Origin: UBA7374 sp965660635
GTDB taxonomy: Bacteria; Verrucomicrobiota; Verrucomicrobiia; Opitutales; Coraliomargaritaceae
Assembly (NCBI GenBank): GCA_965660635.1
Contig: CBFIAS010000020.1
Location: 1-36,808 of the forward strand
Reading direction: 5' to 3'
DNA length: 36,808 bases
This document shows, piece by piece, positions 22,743 through 31,205 of this stretch. Position 1 is the stretch's first letter; the number at the start of each line of letters is the position of its first letter. A model generated the notes under the pieces. That model did no database searches, had not been told where the DNA came from, and saw only the letters and a list, made by a program, of their open reading frames with translations. The position numbers were made by a program, and so were the translations under genes.

Positions 22743-23537
22743 CTATCCAAACAGGCAATAAAGCAATGGCGCGGGCATCAGGCAGGCATCCGCGAGGGCG
22801 TGGCAGGTTCCGGCATCCAGTGTTGCATGCTTCCAGTGCAGGCAGGCGAGCAGGGCGATGGAAAAAGCAGTGAGCATCGCGAGTGGCGGGTTTGCGGGAA
22901 ACAGGATCAATTGAAGGGCGAGGCAGAGGGCCACCATCCGGCGCAGGTTTGGCGCTTCCGCAGTCGACAGGGTGCGGTGGCCGAGGGCAGCGTCGGCGGG
23001 ACGTTCTTTCAGGCTGATGGCCAGGCAGTTGAGGAAGAAAACGGATGCCATGAGGAAGAAAGACGGGGCCTGCCCCGCGAGCGGCTGGAAGATGAGGACA
23101 CCAGCCGCGAATATCGCAGCGACGGAGGCTTCTTTGGGGAACCAGCAGCGGGAGAGCCATTGGTTGAGGGCAGTGTAGAGGAGGCAGGCGGAGAGGAGCC
23201 ATGCGCCCTGCTGGAGTTGCCAGGGCTCAAGTGCACGGAAGGCGAGGTGGATATCAAGTAAGAGGACGCCGAACCAGACTGTCCAGAGCCGTGCGGCGTG
23301 GCGTTTTGTCCAAATGTGGCGCAGGGAGTGGAGGCTCTCCTCTGGTCGGCCGCGCACGTCGAAAAGATGATCGGCTGCATAGGTTAGCCAGACGGAGAGG
23401 AAGAGCACGGCCTGTGCCCCGAAGCCAAGCGGGTGTCCGCAGATGCGGGCCAGGCAGGATTGCCAAAGCAGTGCGATAAGGGGCGCGTCAATGGAAAGGA
23501 CGTTTGGCCAGAGATGAAAGGGGATCAGCCTCTTCAT
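22743..23537 (-). CDS. Polytopic membrane protein, possible distant UbiA-like prenyltransferase
   Basis: A 264-residue integral membrane protein with about seven or eight hydrophobic helices. The segment 'FLSVWLTYAADHLFDVRGRP' has two Asp residues three apart followed by Arg, in the position and style of the first Asp-rich motif of UbiA prenyltransferases (NDxxDxxxD), and a conserved-looking loop 'FFLNCLAISLKERPADAALG' sits where the second motif would be. That is suggestive only. I chose ATG 23537 ('MKRLIPFHLWPNVLSIDAPL'); the longer frame up to 23648 reads into tRNA-Ser. It follows tRNA-Ser on the same strand with a 63-bp gap. Confidence 0.65.
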   Translation of the reverse strand: MKRLIPFHLWPNVLSIDAPLIALLWQSCLARICGHPLGFGAQAVLFLSVWLTYAADHLFDVRGRPEESLHSLRHIWTKRHAARLWTVWFGVLLLDIHLAFRALEPWQLQQGAWLLSACLLYTALNQWLSRCWFPKEASVAAIFAAGVLIFQPLAGQAPSFFLMASVFFLNCLAISLKERPADAALGHRTLSTAEAPNLRRMVALCLALQLILFPANPPLAMLTAFSIALLACLHWKHATLDAGTCHALADACLMPAPLLYCLFG

Positions 23538-23600
23538 AAAAGGTAGGAGACAAGCGGTAAGCCAGCCACTCTGTCCGCAAACTTTGGTGTGGACCTGGAA

Positions 23601-23691
<91 letters not shown>

Positions 23692-23760
23692 AGTCCAAGT
23701 CATTTCAAAACATCTGGGCGGTGGGATTTCAACAGTAATCTTTGTCAAGATGGAGTGGCC

Positions 23761-24228
23761 TCATGCTGCGCTTGTTCCGGTTCGCTCTGGCGTGGGACGG
23801 AGTTGGATGCAGTGGTGTTGATCGACTACTATGCCGAGATCCAGGTGCCAGGCGTCGTCGGGGATGCTGTCGGCGATCTTCTCTGGCCACTCCACGGCGA
23901 GGCACCAGGGGGACTGTAGGAAGTCTTCAATCATGAGGGCATCGAGCGCGGCGGGGGATTCGAGGCGGTAGGCATCGAGGTGTACGAGTTGGCGGCTGCC
24001 CTGGTACAGGGTGAAGAGGTTGTAGGTGGGGCTGGTTACGGGCTCGTCGATCCGCCAGGCGCGGGCAATGCCGCGGACTAGTGTGGTCTTGCCCACGCCG
24101 AGGTCGCCGTGCAGGGCGAGCACGCAGTTGGCTGGCAGGTGCGAGGCAAGCTCCGCGCCGATGGCTTCGGTAGCTTGGGCGCTTCCGGTGCGGATGCCTT
24201 TGGCAAGTTCTTGGAGGAAGGGGGTCAT
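23761..24228 (-). CDS. tsaE: tRNA threonylcarbamoyladenosine biosynthesis ATPase TsaE
   Basis: An essential P-loop ATPase that works with TsaB-TsaD to place t6A at position 37 of ANN-decoding tRNAs. The 155-residue protein has Walker A 'GDLGVGKTTL' at 41-50, switch region 'VTSPTYNLFTLYQ', 'VHLDAYRLES' and the Walker B-like 'CLAVEWPEKIADSIPD'. ATG 24228 overlaps the thiL stop in an ATGA junction; the in-frame extension upstream is a shadow of thiL. It is the last gene of the mnmA-xth-thiL-tsaE series, whose ends both modify tRNA. Confidence 0.95.
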   Translation of the reverse strand: MTPFLQELAKGIRTGSAQATEAIGAELASHLPANCVLALHGDLGVGKTTLVRGIARAWRIDEPVTSPTYNLFTLYQGSRQLVHLDAYRLESPAALDALMIEDFLQSPWCLAVEWPEKIADSIPDDAWHLDLGIVVDQHHCIQLRPTPERTGTSAA

Positions 24229-25199
24229 TGGCTCTTGAAGTGTTCGTATCCTGCTTGCCAGGGGAGGGCTTTGCCGGTGGCGGCGTCGATCAAGGTGGAT
24301 TCTTCCTGGCGGGGCTGGACGCGGCCAATGCAGGTGATGGGAAGCTGGGGGAAACGGGCCTGCCAGTGTCGGATGAACCCGCTGGGCGTCGTGTTTTTTT
24401 CGATGGCGAAGAGGAGTTCGTAGTCCTCGCCGTCGGTGAAGGCGTGCTCCAGCGGGGATTTTCCGGTTTTGCGGGCGAGGGTGCGGGCGTCTTCGGCGAT
24501 GGGGATGTGATCGGGTTGGAGGGCGGCTGTGCAAGCGTCGGCGAGGAGCGCGGGCAGGTCTTTGGCCAGGCCGTCGGTCAGGTCCATCAGTGCGGAGCAG
24601 TCGGATCGCGCAGCGAGCCATTGTCCTTGTTCCAGCCGGGGAGTGAAATTGAGGTGTTTGCCGAGTATGCTGCCGCCGAGTGTGCCGGTGACAAAGATCG
24701 AGTGGCCGATGGCTGCTTTTCCGCGAAGGAGCGGTTTATCGGTGTGACCGGTGAGGGTGAGTACGGCGGAGAACTGTCCTGGGCTGGTTTGGGTGATGTC
24801 GCCTCCGGTAAGTGGAATGTCGAAGGCGAGACAAGCCTCGCGAATGCCATCGAAGAAAGCCTCGAGCCAAGTTGTGGAAAGATCCGGGCCGGCGAGGAGG
24901 GCGAGCACGGCGGGGCCGGGCCGTCCGCCCATGGCAGCAATGTCGCTGAGGTTGCGTTTGATCAGCTTGGCTCCGGCTTTCTCCGGGTCTGTGTCGTCGT
25001 CGAAATGCCTGCCGTGGGTAAGGCTGTCAGTGGTCAGCAGGGTGTGGCCGGTTTTTGCGGGCGGGAGCAAGGCGCAGTCATCGCCGATGCCGAAGGGCGC
25101 AGGCGGACTAGCGGGGCCGAGCCATTGCCGGATGTGCTCGATGAGTTGTGACTCACCGAGGGCGGCGATGGTATTTCCGGTCTGGGCGGAGAAGATCAT
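24225..25199 (-). CDS. thiL: Thiamine-monophosphate kinase
   Basis: Phosphorylates thiamine monophosphate to the active cofactor thiamine diphosphate with ATP. The 324-residue protein has the PurM-like landmarks 'APFGIGDDCALLPPAKTGHT', 'LLTTDSLTHGRHFDDD', 'KRNLSDIAAMGGRPG', 'LTGGDITQT', 'LMDLTDGLAKDLPALL' and 'GEDYELLFAI'. ATG 25199 overlaps the xth stop by 4 bp, and its own stop overlaps tsaE by 4 bp, so all three are tightly coupled. The longer frame upstream is antisense shadow and was not used. Confidence 0.95.
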   Translation of the reverse strand: MIFSAQTGNTIAALGESQLIEHIRQWLGPASPPAPFGIGDDCALLPPAKTGHTLLTTDSLTHGRHFDDDTDPEKAGAKLIKRNLSDIAAMGGRPGPAVLALLAGPDLSTTWLEAFFDGIREACLAFDIPLTGGDITQTSPGQFSAVLTLTGHTDKPLLRGKAAIGHSIFVTGTLGGSILGKHLNFTPRLEQGQWLAARSDCSALMDLTDGLAKDLPALLADACTAALQPDHIPIAEDARTLARKTGKSPLEHAFTDGEDYELLFAIEKNTTPSGFIRHWQARFPQLPITCIGRVQPRQEESTLIDAATGKALPWQAGYEHFKSQ

Positions 25200-25996
25200 G
25201 GGGCGAGGGTGAGTCCGACGGGGCAGTGGTCGGAGCCGTGGACATCCGGGAGGATGCGGGCGTCCTGCAGGTGCGGCCGGAGGGCTTGGCTGAGGCAGAA
25301 GTAGTCGATGCGCCAGCCGATGTTGCGCTCGCGGGCGGCAGCGCGGTAGGACCACCAGGAGTAGGCTCCGGCGTCGTCGGGATGAAGTTCGCGGTAGGTG
25401 TCGATGAAACCGGCTTCAAGCAGGGTGGAGAAGCAGGCGCGTTCTTCGTCGGTGAAGCCGGCGTTTTTCCGGTTGGTTTTCGGGTTGGCCAGGTCGATTT
25501 CCTGGTGGGCCACGTTCAAGTCACCGCAGAGGACAACGGGCTTGGTGGCTTCGAGTGTCTTGAGGTAGTCGAGGAAGTCGGGTTCCCACTCGAGGGTGCG
25601 GTAGTCGAGTCGGCGGGGGCGTTTGTTCTCGTCGTGGTTTTGTGAGTTTGGGGTGTAAACGGTGACGAGGTAGTAGTCGGGGAATTCGGCGGTGAGGACG
25701 CGTCCTTCGTTGTCGTGCTTGGCAATGCCGATGCCTTGGCGGACAGAGAGCGGCTCGGCGCGGCTGAGGATGGCGGTGCCGGAGTAGCCTTTTTTCCCGG
25801 CGCAGTTCCAGAATACATAGGGGTAGCCGTCGAAGGAGAACGGGTCGACCAGGTCGGCGGAGATTTTTGTTTCCTGTAGGCAGAGCACGTCGGGGGCTTC
25901 TTCTGCAAGGAAGGTATCGAAGCCTTTTTTGCGCGCGGCGCGGAGGCCGTTGACGTTCCAGGAGAGGAGTGTTTGTGGGCTGTTGCTCTTTGGCAT
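25196..25996 (-). CDS. xth: Exodeoxyribonuclease III / AP endonuclease
   Basis: A Mg2+-dependent AP endonuclease and 3' exonuclease of base-excision repair. The 266-residue protein has all exonuclease III motifs: 'LLSWNVNGLRAARKKGF', 'VLCLQETKI', 'VTVYTPNSQN', 'VLCGDLNVAHQEIDLANP', 'WRIDYFCLS' and the catalytic 'GSDHCPVGLTL'. ATG 25996 (MPKSNS) begins 19 bp after the mnmA stop. The long upstream extension in the same frame is a shadow of mnmA. Confidence 0.96.
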   Translation of the reverse strand: MPKSNSPQTLLSWNVNGLRAARKKGFDTFLAEEAPDVLCLQETKISADLVDPFSFDGYPYVFWNCAGKKGYSGTAILSRAEPLSVRQGIGIAKHDNEGRVLTAEFPDYYLVTVYTPNSQNHDENKRPRRLDYRTLEWEPDFLDYLKTLEATKPVVLCGDLNVAHQEIDLANPKTNRKNAGFTDEERACFSTLLEAGFIDTYRELHPDDAGAYSWWSYRAAARERNIGWRIDYFCLSQALRPHLQDARILPDVHGSDHCPVGLTLAP

Positions 25997-26015
25997 GCTG
26001 GTAAGTTGGTTTGGT

Positions 26016-27086
26016 TCAGACGTAGAAGCCGCCGCCGAGAAGGGTCTCGCCGTCGTAGAGGGCGAGGATTTGTCCGGAGGCGAGTGCGCGTTGCGGTTGG
26101 TCGAAGGTGATTTCGGCTCCGTCCGGGCCGATGGGGGTATAGGTTGCGGGTTGGGCGGGGTCGCGGTAGCGGGGCCGGGCGAGGAGGCGGCATTCGCGGG
26201 AGAGGGCCCGGTTGATGAAATGGATGTGCTCGATTCGGACGGTGCGGGTGAAGAGGCCGGGTGATTCGGGCTTGTCGAAGGCGACAATGAGCCGGTTGGC
26301 TGGTCGGTCGAAACCGACGACGACATAGAACTCGTTATCGGTGTTGGAAGGCACGCCGATGCCACGCCGCTGGCCCATGGTGTAGCGGTGGAGGCCACGG
26401 TGCTGGCCGAGTATGTCGCCATCGGGGTTGACGATGTCACCGGGCTGGTCGTCGATGTAGTGTTCGAGGAAGCGGTTGATGTTCATGTCGCCGAGGAAGC
26501 AGATGCCCTGGCTGTCTTTTTTTCCGGCGTTGGGCAGGCGATGCTCTTTAGCGAGTTCGCGCACTTCGGGTTTTTCCAGATCTCCGAGTGGGAAGAGGGC
26601 CGGTGCGATCTGCTCCTGCCGGAGCAGGGCGAGGAAGTAGGACTGGTCCTTGTTCTTGTCGCGTCCTTCAAGGAGGTCGAGGGAGCCGTCCGGGTTTTGC
26701 CTTTTGCGGACGTAGTGCCCGGTGGCCATGGCCTCGAAACCCTGGTCGAGGGCGTAACGCTGGAAGATGCCGAACTTCATCTCGCGGTTGCACATGATGT
26801 CGGGGTTCGGGGTGATGCCGCGCTGGTAGCCTTCAACCAGGTAGTTGACCACATGTTCGCTGTACTCGTTGACCAGGTTGACGATGCGATGGGGGATGCC
26901 AAGGTGCTCGGCAACTGCGCGGGAGTCCTCGATGTCCTGCTGTGCCGGGCAGTCAGCCAAGGGGGCCTCCTCGTTCATCCAGGTGCGGATGTAGGCGCCG
27001 GACACATCGTGGCCCTGCTGCTGGAGCAGAAGGGCGGCCACGGCGCTGTCAACGCCGCCGGAAAGGGCTACGAGTGTTTTCGGCAT
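26016..27086 (-). CDS. mnmA: tRNA-specific 2-thiouridylase MnmA
   Basis: Adds sulfur to C2 of wobble U34 in tRNAs for Lys, Glu and Gln, using ATP and a persulfide. The 356-residue protein has the PP-loop 'SGGVDS' at 9-14, the catalytic Cys98 in 'TPNPDIMCNREMKF' and the second Cys195 in 'KDSQGICFLGDM'. The middle and C-terminal domains are present ('RYTMGQRRGIGVP', 'LASGQILALYDGETLLGGG'). ATG 27086 is the first codon that fits the family start 'MPKTLVALSG'; a longer in-frame start at 27206 adds polar residues over the intergenic region. It leads the minus-strand operon with xth, thiL and tsaE. Confidence 0.97.
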   Translation of the reverse strand: MPKTLVALSGGVDSAVAALLLQQQGHDVSGAYIRTWMNEEAPLADCPAQQDIEDSRAVAEHLGIPHRIVNLVNEYSEHVVNYLVEGYQRGITPNPDIMCNREMKFGIFQRYALDQGFEAMATGHYVRKRQNPDGSLDLLEGRDKNKDQSYFLALLRQEQIAPALFPLGDLEKPEVRELAKEHRLPNAGKKDSQGICFLGDMNINRFLEHYIDDQPGDIVNPDGDILGQHRGLHRYTMGQRRGIGVPSNTDNEFYVVVGFDRPANRLIVAFDKPESPGLFTRTVRIEHIHFINRALSRECRLLARPRYRDPAQPATYTPIGPDGAEITFDQPQRALASGQILALYDGETLLGGGFYV

Positions 27087-27204
27087 GCTGGATTGAATAG
27101 GCGGTTGTGGCGGGGCGTCAACCCGGCTTGCCAGTGACCTGCCGGGCGGGAATTTTTCGCTCCGCGCGTAATCAGTGTTGCGCCCGGAGTGTTCCTCCAT
27201 CGAC

Positions 27205-29661
27205 ATGGACTACCGCCGAATGAAATCCTTTGCCGAAGTTGTCCATGTCTTCTGGGAGTCCACCTGCTCCGGGTTGGTCATCTTGTCGGCGGACTGGGAT
27301 GCGGGCCGCGGGGCGCAGCTTCCGGTTGGCTTCGGCCCGGATGGCGGTGCGCTGGAATCGATGGCGCCGCTGTCGCCGGAAGAGGCGGGCCGGTACTGCC
27401 GCTATTTCCGGCGCAGGGGGCGCTGGGTTTTCCGGATCCAGTCCAGGCGGTATCCGCAACTGAGTTCGGGGGACACGAGGGTTTACCTGGCGGGCGATTT
27501 CAATAACTGGGAGAAGGCCATTGGAAAAGGCGCTTGGGAGTTGCAACCGTTGGATGATACGGATTTGGCCTTCTACGAGGTTGCGGTTTCCCCGGGCAAA
27601 TTGCCATCGAGGGGCACCGGGGAGTTCAAGTTTGTTACTGAAGAGGGTGACTGGCTCGATGTGCCGGACAGCGCGCCGAACCGGGTCGAGAGTCCCTTGC
27701 AGGTCAGTAATTTCGCCTTTAACCCGGAGCAGAGCGGGCGGCATGTCTTCCGTTTCCGCTTGCGGGAGGATTATGAACCGACCGGGGAGGAGTACATCTT
27801 CTGGAGTGGCCCGGATGGGGAAGTGCGCCGTCCGCTTCCACACACCCAACTCCTGTTGTCTGCTTCCAGTGAATCGGCCTTCGGCGCGATTGTCGATGCT
27901 GGCAGGAGCACCACTTTCAGCTTGTTTGCTCCGCGGGCTGACGCGGTCAAGGTGGTTTACGGGCAGAGAGCGGATGGGGCCGATGCGGTGGTGGCTGATT
28001 TGTCCCGGGTCAACGGTTCTGTCTGGTCGGCCACGGTGGCGGAGGATCTGGACGGTTGCTTCTACTCCTACCGTGTAGAGGGCCGCAGCGTGGAGGGGAC
28101 TTCGCATTTCAACGGCATGTTTCCTGTTCTCGATCCCTATGCGCGGGCCTGTCTGGGGCACCGGGGGCCGGGCATCGTTGTTTCGGAGAGCCGCCTGCCT
28201 GTTGTGGAGCAGCCATTCGAGGCGCCTGCCTGGCACGATCTGGTCATCCTGGAGGGGCACGTCCGGGATTTCGTCGCGCACGCGCCGACAGCCCTGGACG
28301 AGGCGGAGCGCAAGGGCTTCGCCGGGCTGCGCAAGTGGTTGCGCGCAGAGGGTTCCTATATTCGCAGTCTTGGAATCAACGCTGTGGAATTGCAGCCCAT
28401 TCAGGAGTTCGACAACCGCCATCGGGACGAATACCACTGGGGCTACATGACGGTGAATTACTTTTCGCCGGAGAGCAGCTACGCCCTTGAGCCGGAAGCG
28501 GCATCGCAGATTGAGGAGTTCCGCGGGCTGGTTAACGACTTCCACGAGCAGGGGGTGGCGGTGATTCTCGACGTGGTCTACAATCACGTGGGCGAACCGA
28601 ACCACCTGCTTTTCATCGACAAGTACTACTACTTCCACCTCGACGAGGCCAACGACCTGGTAAACTGGAGTGGTTGTGGCAACGACCTTCGCTGTGACAC
28701 CCCGATGGGCCGTCGATTGATCATCGACAGCCTGAAGCATCTGATCGAGGTGTACGATGTGGACGGCTTCCGCTTCGACCTGGCGGAGTTGATTGGCATC
28801 GAGGTGCTTCGCGAGATCGAGCGGGAACTCAAGAAAGTGAAGCCGTCGGTCATTCTAATTGCCGAGCCGTGGAGCTTCCGCGGTCATATCCAGGACGAGT
28901 TGCGGGAGACCGGCTACAGTTCCTGGAATGACGGCTTTCGTGATGGCATGGCCAGTTATGTCCGAGGCGAGGGCAATCAGGACATGATCCGCTATTTCTT
29001 GTCCGGCTCGCCGGGCACCAGCCGCTTTGCCGCCCAGTCGATCAACTACACCGAGTCGCACGATGACCACTGCTGGATCGACCGTATCACCGAGCAACCC
29101 GGCCACAACGGTGCTTCGCCTACCTGGCTGGATCAACGCCGCACCTGCTTGATGGCCTCGGCCCTCTTTGCCTCGCTCGGGGTGCCCATGCTGGCGGCGG
29201 GGCAGGATTTCATGCGATCCAAGCAGGGCGTATCGAACACCTACCAGAGGGGCGACCTGAACGCCCTGGACTACAATCAGCAGTTGCTGCGCAGCGGGCT
29301 GCACGACTACTTCCGCTCGTGGATCCGTTTCCGGTTGTCCGTTTCCGGAGCCGCATTGCGTTACGATGGTGCGCCGCCGGAGGGCTACTTGTGCGCCTCC
29401 TTTGCCGATGGATCGAGCGCGGCTGTGATGGTTTTCAATGCCGACTGCAGCAAGGAAGCGCCGCGGCTGGTCTACGGCATCAACCCGCACTTTGAATACG
29501 CCAATATCGAATGTCCTGCCATCGGGGAGGGCGACTGGAGGCAGGTGGCCGACGCGGAGCGCTTCGCCCCTGATGGGCTGGAGCACACCTGCATCCCGAT
29601 AAACGGGAAGACGATCAGTCTGCCGCCCCTGAGTTGCGGCCTCTGGTTGGAACGGGCTTGA
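27205..29661 (+). CDS. GH13 alpha-glucan hydrolase/debranching enzyme, cytoplasmic
   Basis: An 818-residue glycoside hydrolase of family 13, probably a pullulanase/debranching type acting on alpha-1,6 or alpha-1,4 glucans. N-terminal beta modules come first: about 75-185 is a CBM48/CBM20-like unit with 'VYLAGDFNNWEKAIGKGAWE', and about 215-335 a second E-set module ('STTFSLFAPRADAVKVVYG'). The barrel then shows 'YHWGYMTVNYFSPESSYA' (pullulanase-like), region I 'DVVYNH' (456-461), nucleophile Asp525 in 'GFRFDLAE', acid/base Glu554 in 'AEPWSF', and Asp620 in 'NYTESHDDH'. There is no signal peptide. ATG 27205 is preferred to GTG 27175. It is divergent from mnmA; no glycogen genes are adjacent. 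Confidence 0.9.
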   Translation: MDYRRMKSFAEVVHVFWESTCSGLVILSADWDAGRGAQLPVGFGPDGGALESMAPLSPEEAGRYCRYFRRRGRWVFRIQSRRYPQLSSGDTRVYLAGDFNNWEKAIGKGAWELQPLDDTDLAFYEVAVSPGKLPSRGTGEFKFVTEEGDWLDVPDSAPNRVESPLQVSNFAFNPEQSGRHVFRFRLREDYEPTGEEYIFWSGPDGEVRRPLPHTQLLLSASSESAFGAIVDAGRSTTFSLFAPRADAVKVVYGQRADGADAVVADLSRVNGSVWSATVAEDLDGCFYSYRVEGRSVEGTSHFNGMFPVLDPYARACLGHRGPGIVVSESRLPVVEQPFEAPAWHDLVILEGHVRDFVAHAPTALDEAERKGFAGLRKWLRAEGSYIRSLGINAVELQPIQEFDNRHRDEYHWGYMTVNYFSPESSYALEPEAASQIEEFRGLVNDFHEQGVAVILDVVYNHVGEPNHLLFIDKYYYFHLDEANDLVNWSGCGNDLRCDTPMGRRLIIDSLKHLIEVYDVDGFRFDLAELIGIEVLREIERELKKVKPSVILIAEPWSFRGHIQDELRETGYSSWNDGFRDGMASYVRGEGNQDMIRYFLSGSPGTSRFAAQSINYTESHDDHCWIDRITEQPGHNGASPTWLDQRRTCLMASALFASLGVPMLAAGQDFMRSKQGVSNTYQRGDLNALDYNQQLLRSGLHDYFRSWIRFRLSVSGAALRYDGAPPEGYLCASFADGSSAAVMVFNADCSKEAPRLVYGINPHFEYANIECPAIGEGDWRQVADAERFAPDGLEHTCIPINGKTISLPPLSCGLWLERA

Positions 29662-29712
29662 CCGGAACAGGATCTGGCGGTGCCTGCTTGACGGGAGTTC
29701 CGCGATGCAGCG

Positions 29713-29742
29713 TTGACAAGACTGGGCGCCTGCCCGTCTATC
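29713..29742 (+). promoter_or_regulatory. Possible promoter of trpS
   Basis: A consensus TTGACA at 29713-29718 lies 35 bp before the trpS ATG. The -10 region is weak: TCTATC (29737-29742) with an 18-bp spacer. If used, the mRNA leader would be very short, with no room for a standard leader-based control element. Confidence 0.35.
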
Positions 29743-29752
29743 AAAACCTCGA

Positions 29753-30814
29753 ATGAGTGAAGAAAAACCAGTCATCCTGACCTGCGCCCAGCCCACGGGC
29801 GTGCTCACCATGGGCAACTACCTCGGGGCGGTGAAAAACTGGGCGTCCATGCTTGACGACCACGACTGCTATTTCGGGGTGGTGGATTTGCACGCCATCA
29901 CCGTGCAGTACACTCCGGCCGACCTCCGGCGCAATACGCTCTCCTGCGTGGCCCAGTACATCGCCTGCGGGCTGGACCCGGAGCGCGCCAGCATCTTCAT
30001 CCAGTCGCACGTGACCGGCCACACCGAGTTGGCCTGGCTGCTCAGTTGCACCACGCCGATCGGTGAGTTGCAACGGATGACCCAGTTCAAGGAGAAGGCG
30101 GCCAAGCTGGGCTTCAAGACCTCGGGGGAAAGCGATTTGAAGTTCACCCATGACGGCGCACGCGCCGGGGCATCCATCAATGCCGGGCTGCTCATGTATC
30201 CCGTCCTCATGGCGGCCGACATCCTCCTGTACAATGCCGACGCCGTGCCAGTTGGCAACGACCAGCGGCAACACCTGGAACTGTGCCGCGACATCGCCCA
30301 GCGGTTCAACAACAGCCATTCACCGACTTTCAAGATCCCCGAGCCGTACATTCCCAAGGCAGGCGCACGCATCATGTCCCTGCAGGACCCTCTGCGCAAA
30401 ATGTCCAAGAGCGATGACAACAATAATGCCACGCTCTTTATCCTCGATGACCCGGATGTCCTGCGCAAAAAGATCATGAGTGCAGTGACAGATTCCGGCA
30501 GCGAGATCCGCGCGGACGAGGACAAGCCCGGCGTGTCCAATCTCCTGCAGATTCACTCTGCCCTGAGCGGCACTTCGATGAGCGACCTGGAGGCAAGCTT
30601 TTCCGGAAAGGGCTACGGTGACTTGAAAAAGGCGGTTGCTGACGTGGTCATTGCCGCGATGGAACCGGTGCGGCTGCGCTACGAGGAATTGATTGGCGAC
30701 AAGGCGTATCTGGAGGCTGTGCTCAAGGACGGCGCCGCCGCTGCCCAGAAGCGCGCCTACAAGATGCTTTCCAAGGTATACCGCAAGGCCGGACTGGTTG
30801 AACGGCCCCGCTAA
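29753..30814 (+). CDS. trpS: Tryptophan-tRNA ligase
   Basis: Charges tRNA-Trp with tryptophan. The 353-residue protein starts 'KPVILTCAQPTGVLTMGNYL', the class I TrpRS opening with a HIGH-like TMGN motif, continues 'GVVDLHAITVQYTPADLR', 'QSHVTGHTELAWLLSC', 'YPVLMAADILLYNADAVPVG' and 'DQRQHLELCRDIAQRFN', and has a perfect KMSKS at 216-220. Length and domain order are standard. It stands alone between the GH13 gene and the left arm of the inverted repeat; it has no visible T-box. Confidence 0.97.
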   Translation: MSEEKPVILTCAQPTGVLTMGNYLGAVKNWASMLDDHDCYFGVVDLHAITVQYTPADLRRNTLSCVAQYIACGLDPERASIFIQSHVTGHTELAWLLSCTTPIGELQRMTQFKEKAAKLGFKTSGESDLKFTHDGARAGASINAGLLMYPVLMAADILLYNADAVPVGNDQRQHLELCRDIAQRFNNSHSPTFKIPEPYIPKAGARIMSLQDPLRKMSKSDDNNNATLFILDDPDVLRKKIMSAVTDSGSEIRADEDKPGVSNLLQIHSALSGTSMSDLEASFSGKGYGDLKKAVADVVIAAMEPVRLRYEELIGDKAYLEAVLKDGAAAAQKRAYKMLSKVYRKAGLVERPR

Positions 30815-30838
30815 TAGCTTTGAAGCAACAGTCGTTTT

Positions 30839-31096
30839 ATACTTAATTGGATAAGGTTTGTCTGGTGCGTTGGATGTGCCCCCGTGCCCGTGTGAGAAAA
30901 ATACGTCGTGCTCGTACGCTGGACGACGGAGGGCAACCTTTCCTGTCAGCTTCAATCAGTGCATACCTTCGGTAAATTGCTACCAGCCAACGTCCAAATC
31001 GTAATCCAAATCGGTATCGAAATCGATTTGGATTCCGATTTGAATTAAAATTCCGGGCTGATCTCCAGTTTCCCGCCCGGCTGAAGGGTGGGCTTC
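30839..31096 (-). repeat. Left arm of inverted repeat (inverted partner at 32318-32584)
   Basis: About 258 bp that match the reverse complement of 32318-32584. The part 30971-31090 is identical to 32324-32443 over all 120 positions; outward of that the match falls to obvious but imperfect similarity with small indels. The identical core includes the last 14 or so codons and stop of the gene at 31206-32369 plus the hairpin that follows it. The arm contains its own imperfect hairpin, 30995-31013 with 31024-31042 (18 pairs, one mismatch, 10-nt loop), built on the word AAATCG. The remaining gap 31097-31205 shows no gene. Confidence 0.95.
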
Positions 31097-31205
31097 TGTA
31101 ACCCCGGTCTGTCAATCTGTGGGGGTAGGGAATAGTTGTTGATCATCTGCTTTTTCCGGTCAGTTTCAGTTCATGAGTATAGTCGGATTGGACTAGTCAA
31201 TATGC

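Noticed and set aside
27172..28740. A 522-codon open frame antisense to the GH13 gene
   Set aside because: It is a shadow frame; the sense strand has the GH13 catalytic residues.
30843..31115. A 90-codon frame on the minus strand in the left arm
   Set aside because: The similar translation in the right arm is a different frame from the real gene and depends only on repeat sequence; the Arg/Asn-rich product is an artefact of the AAATCG hairpin.
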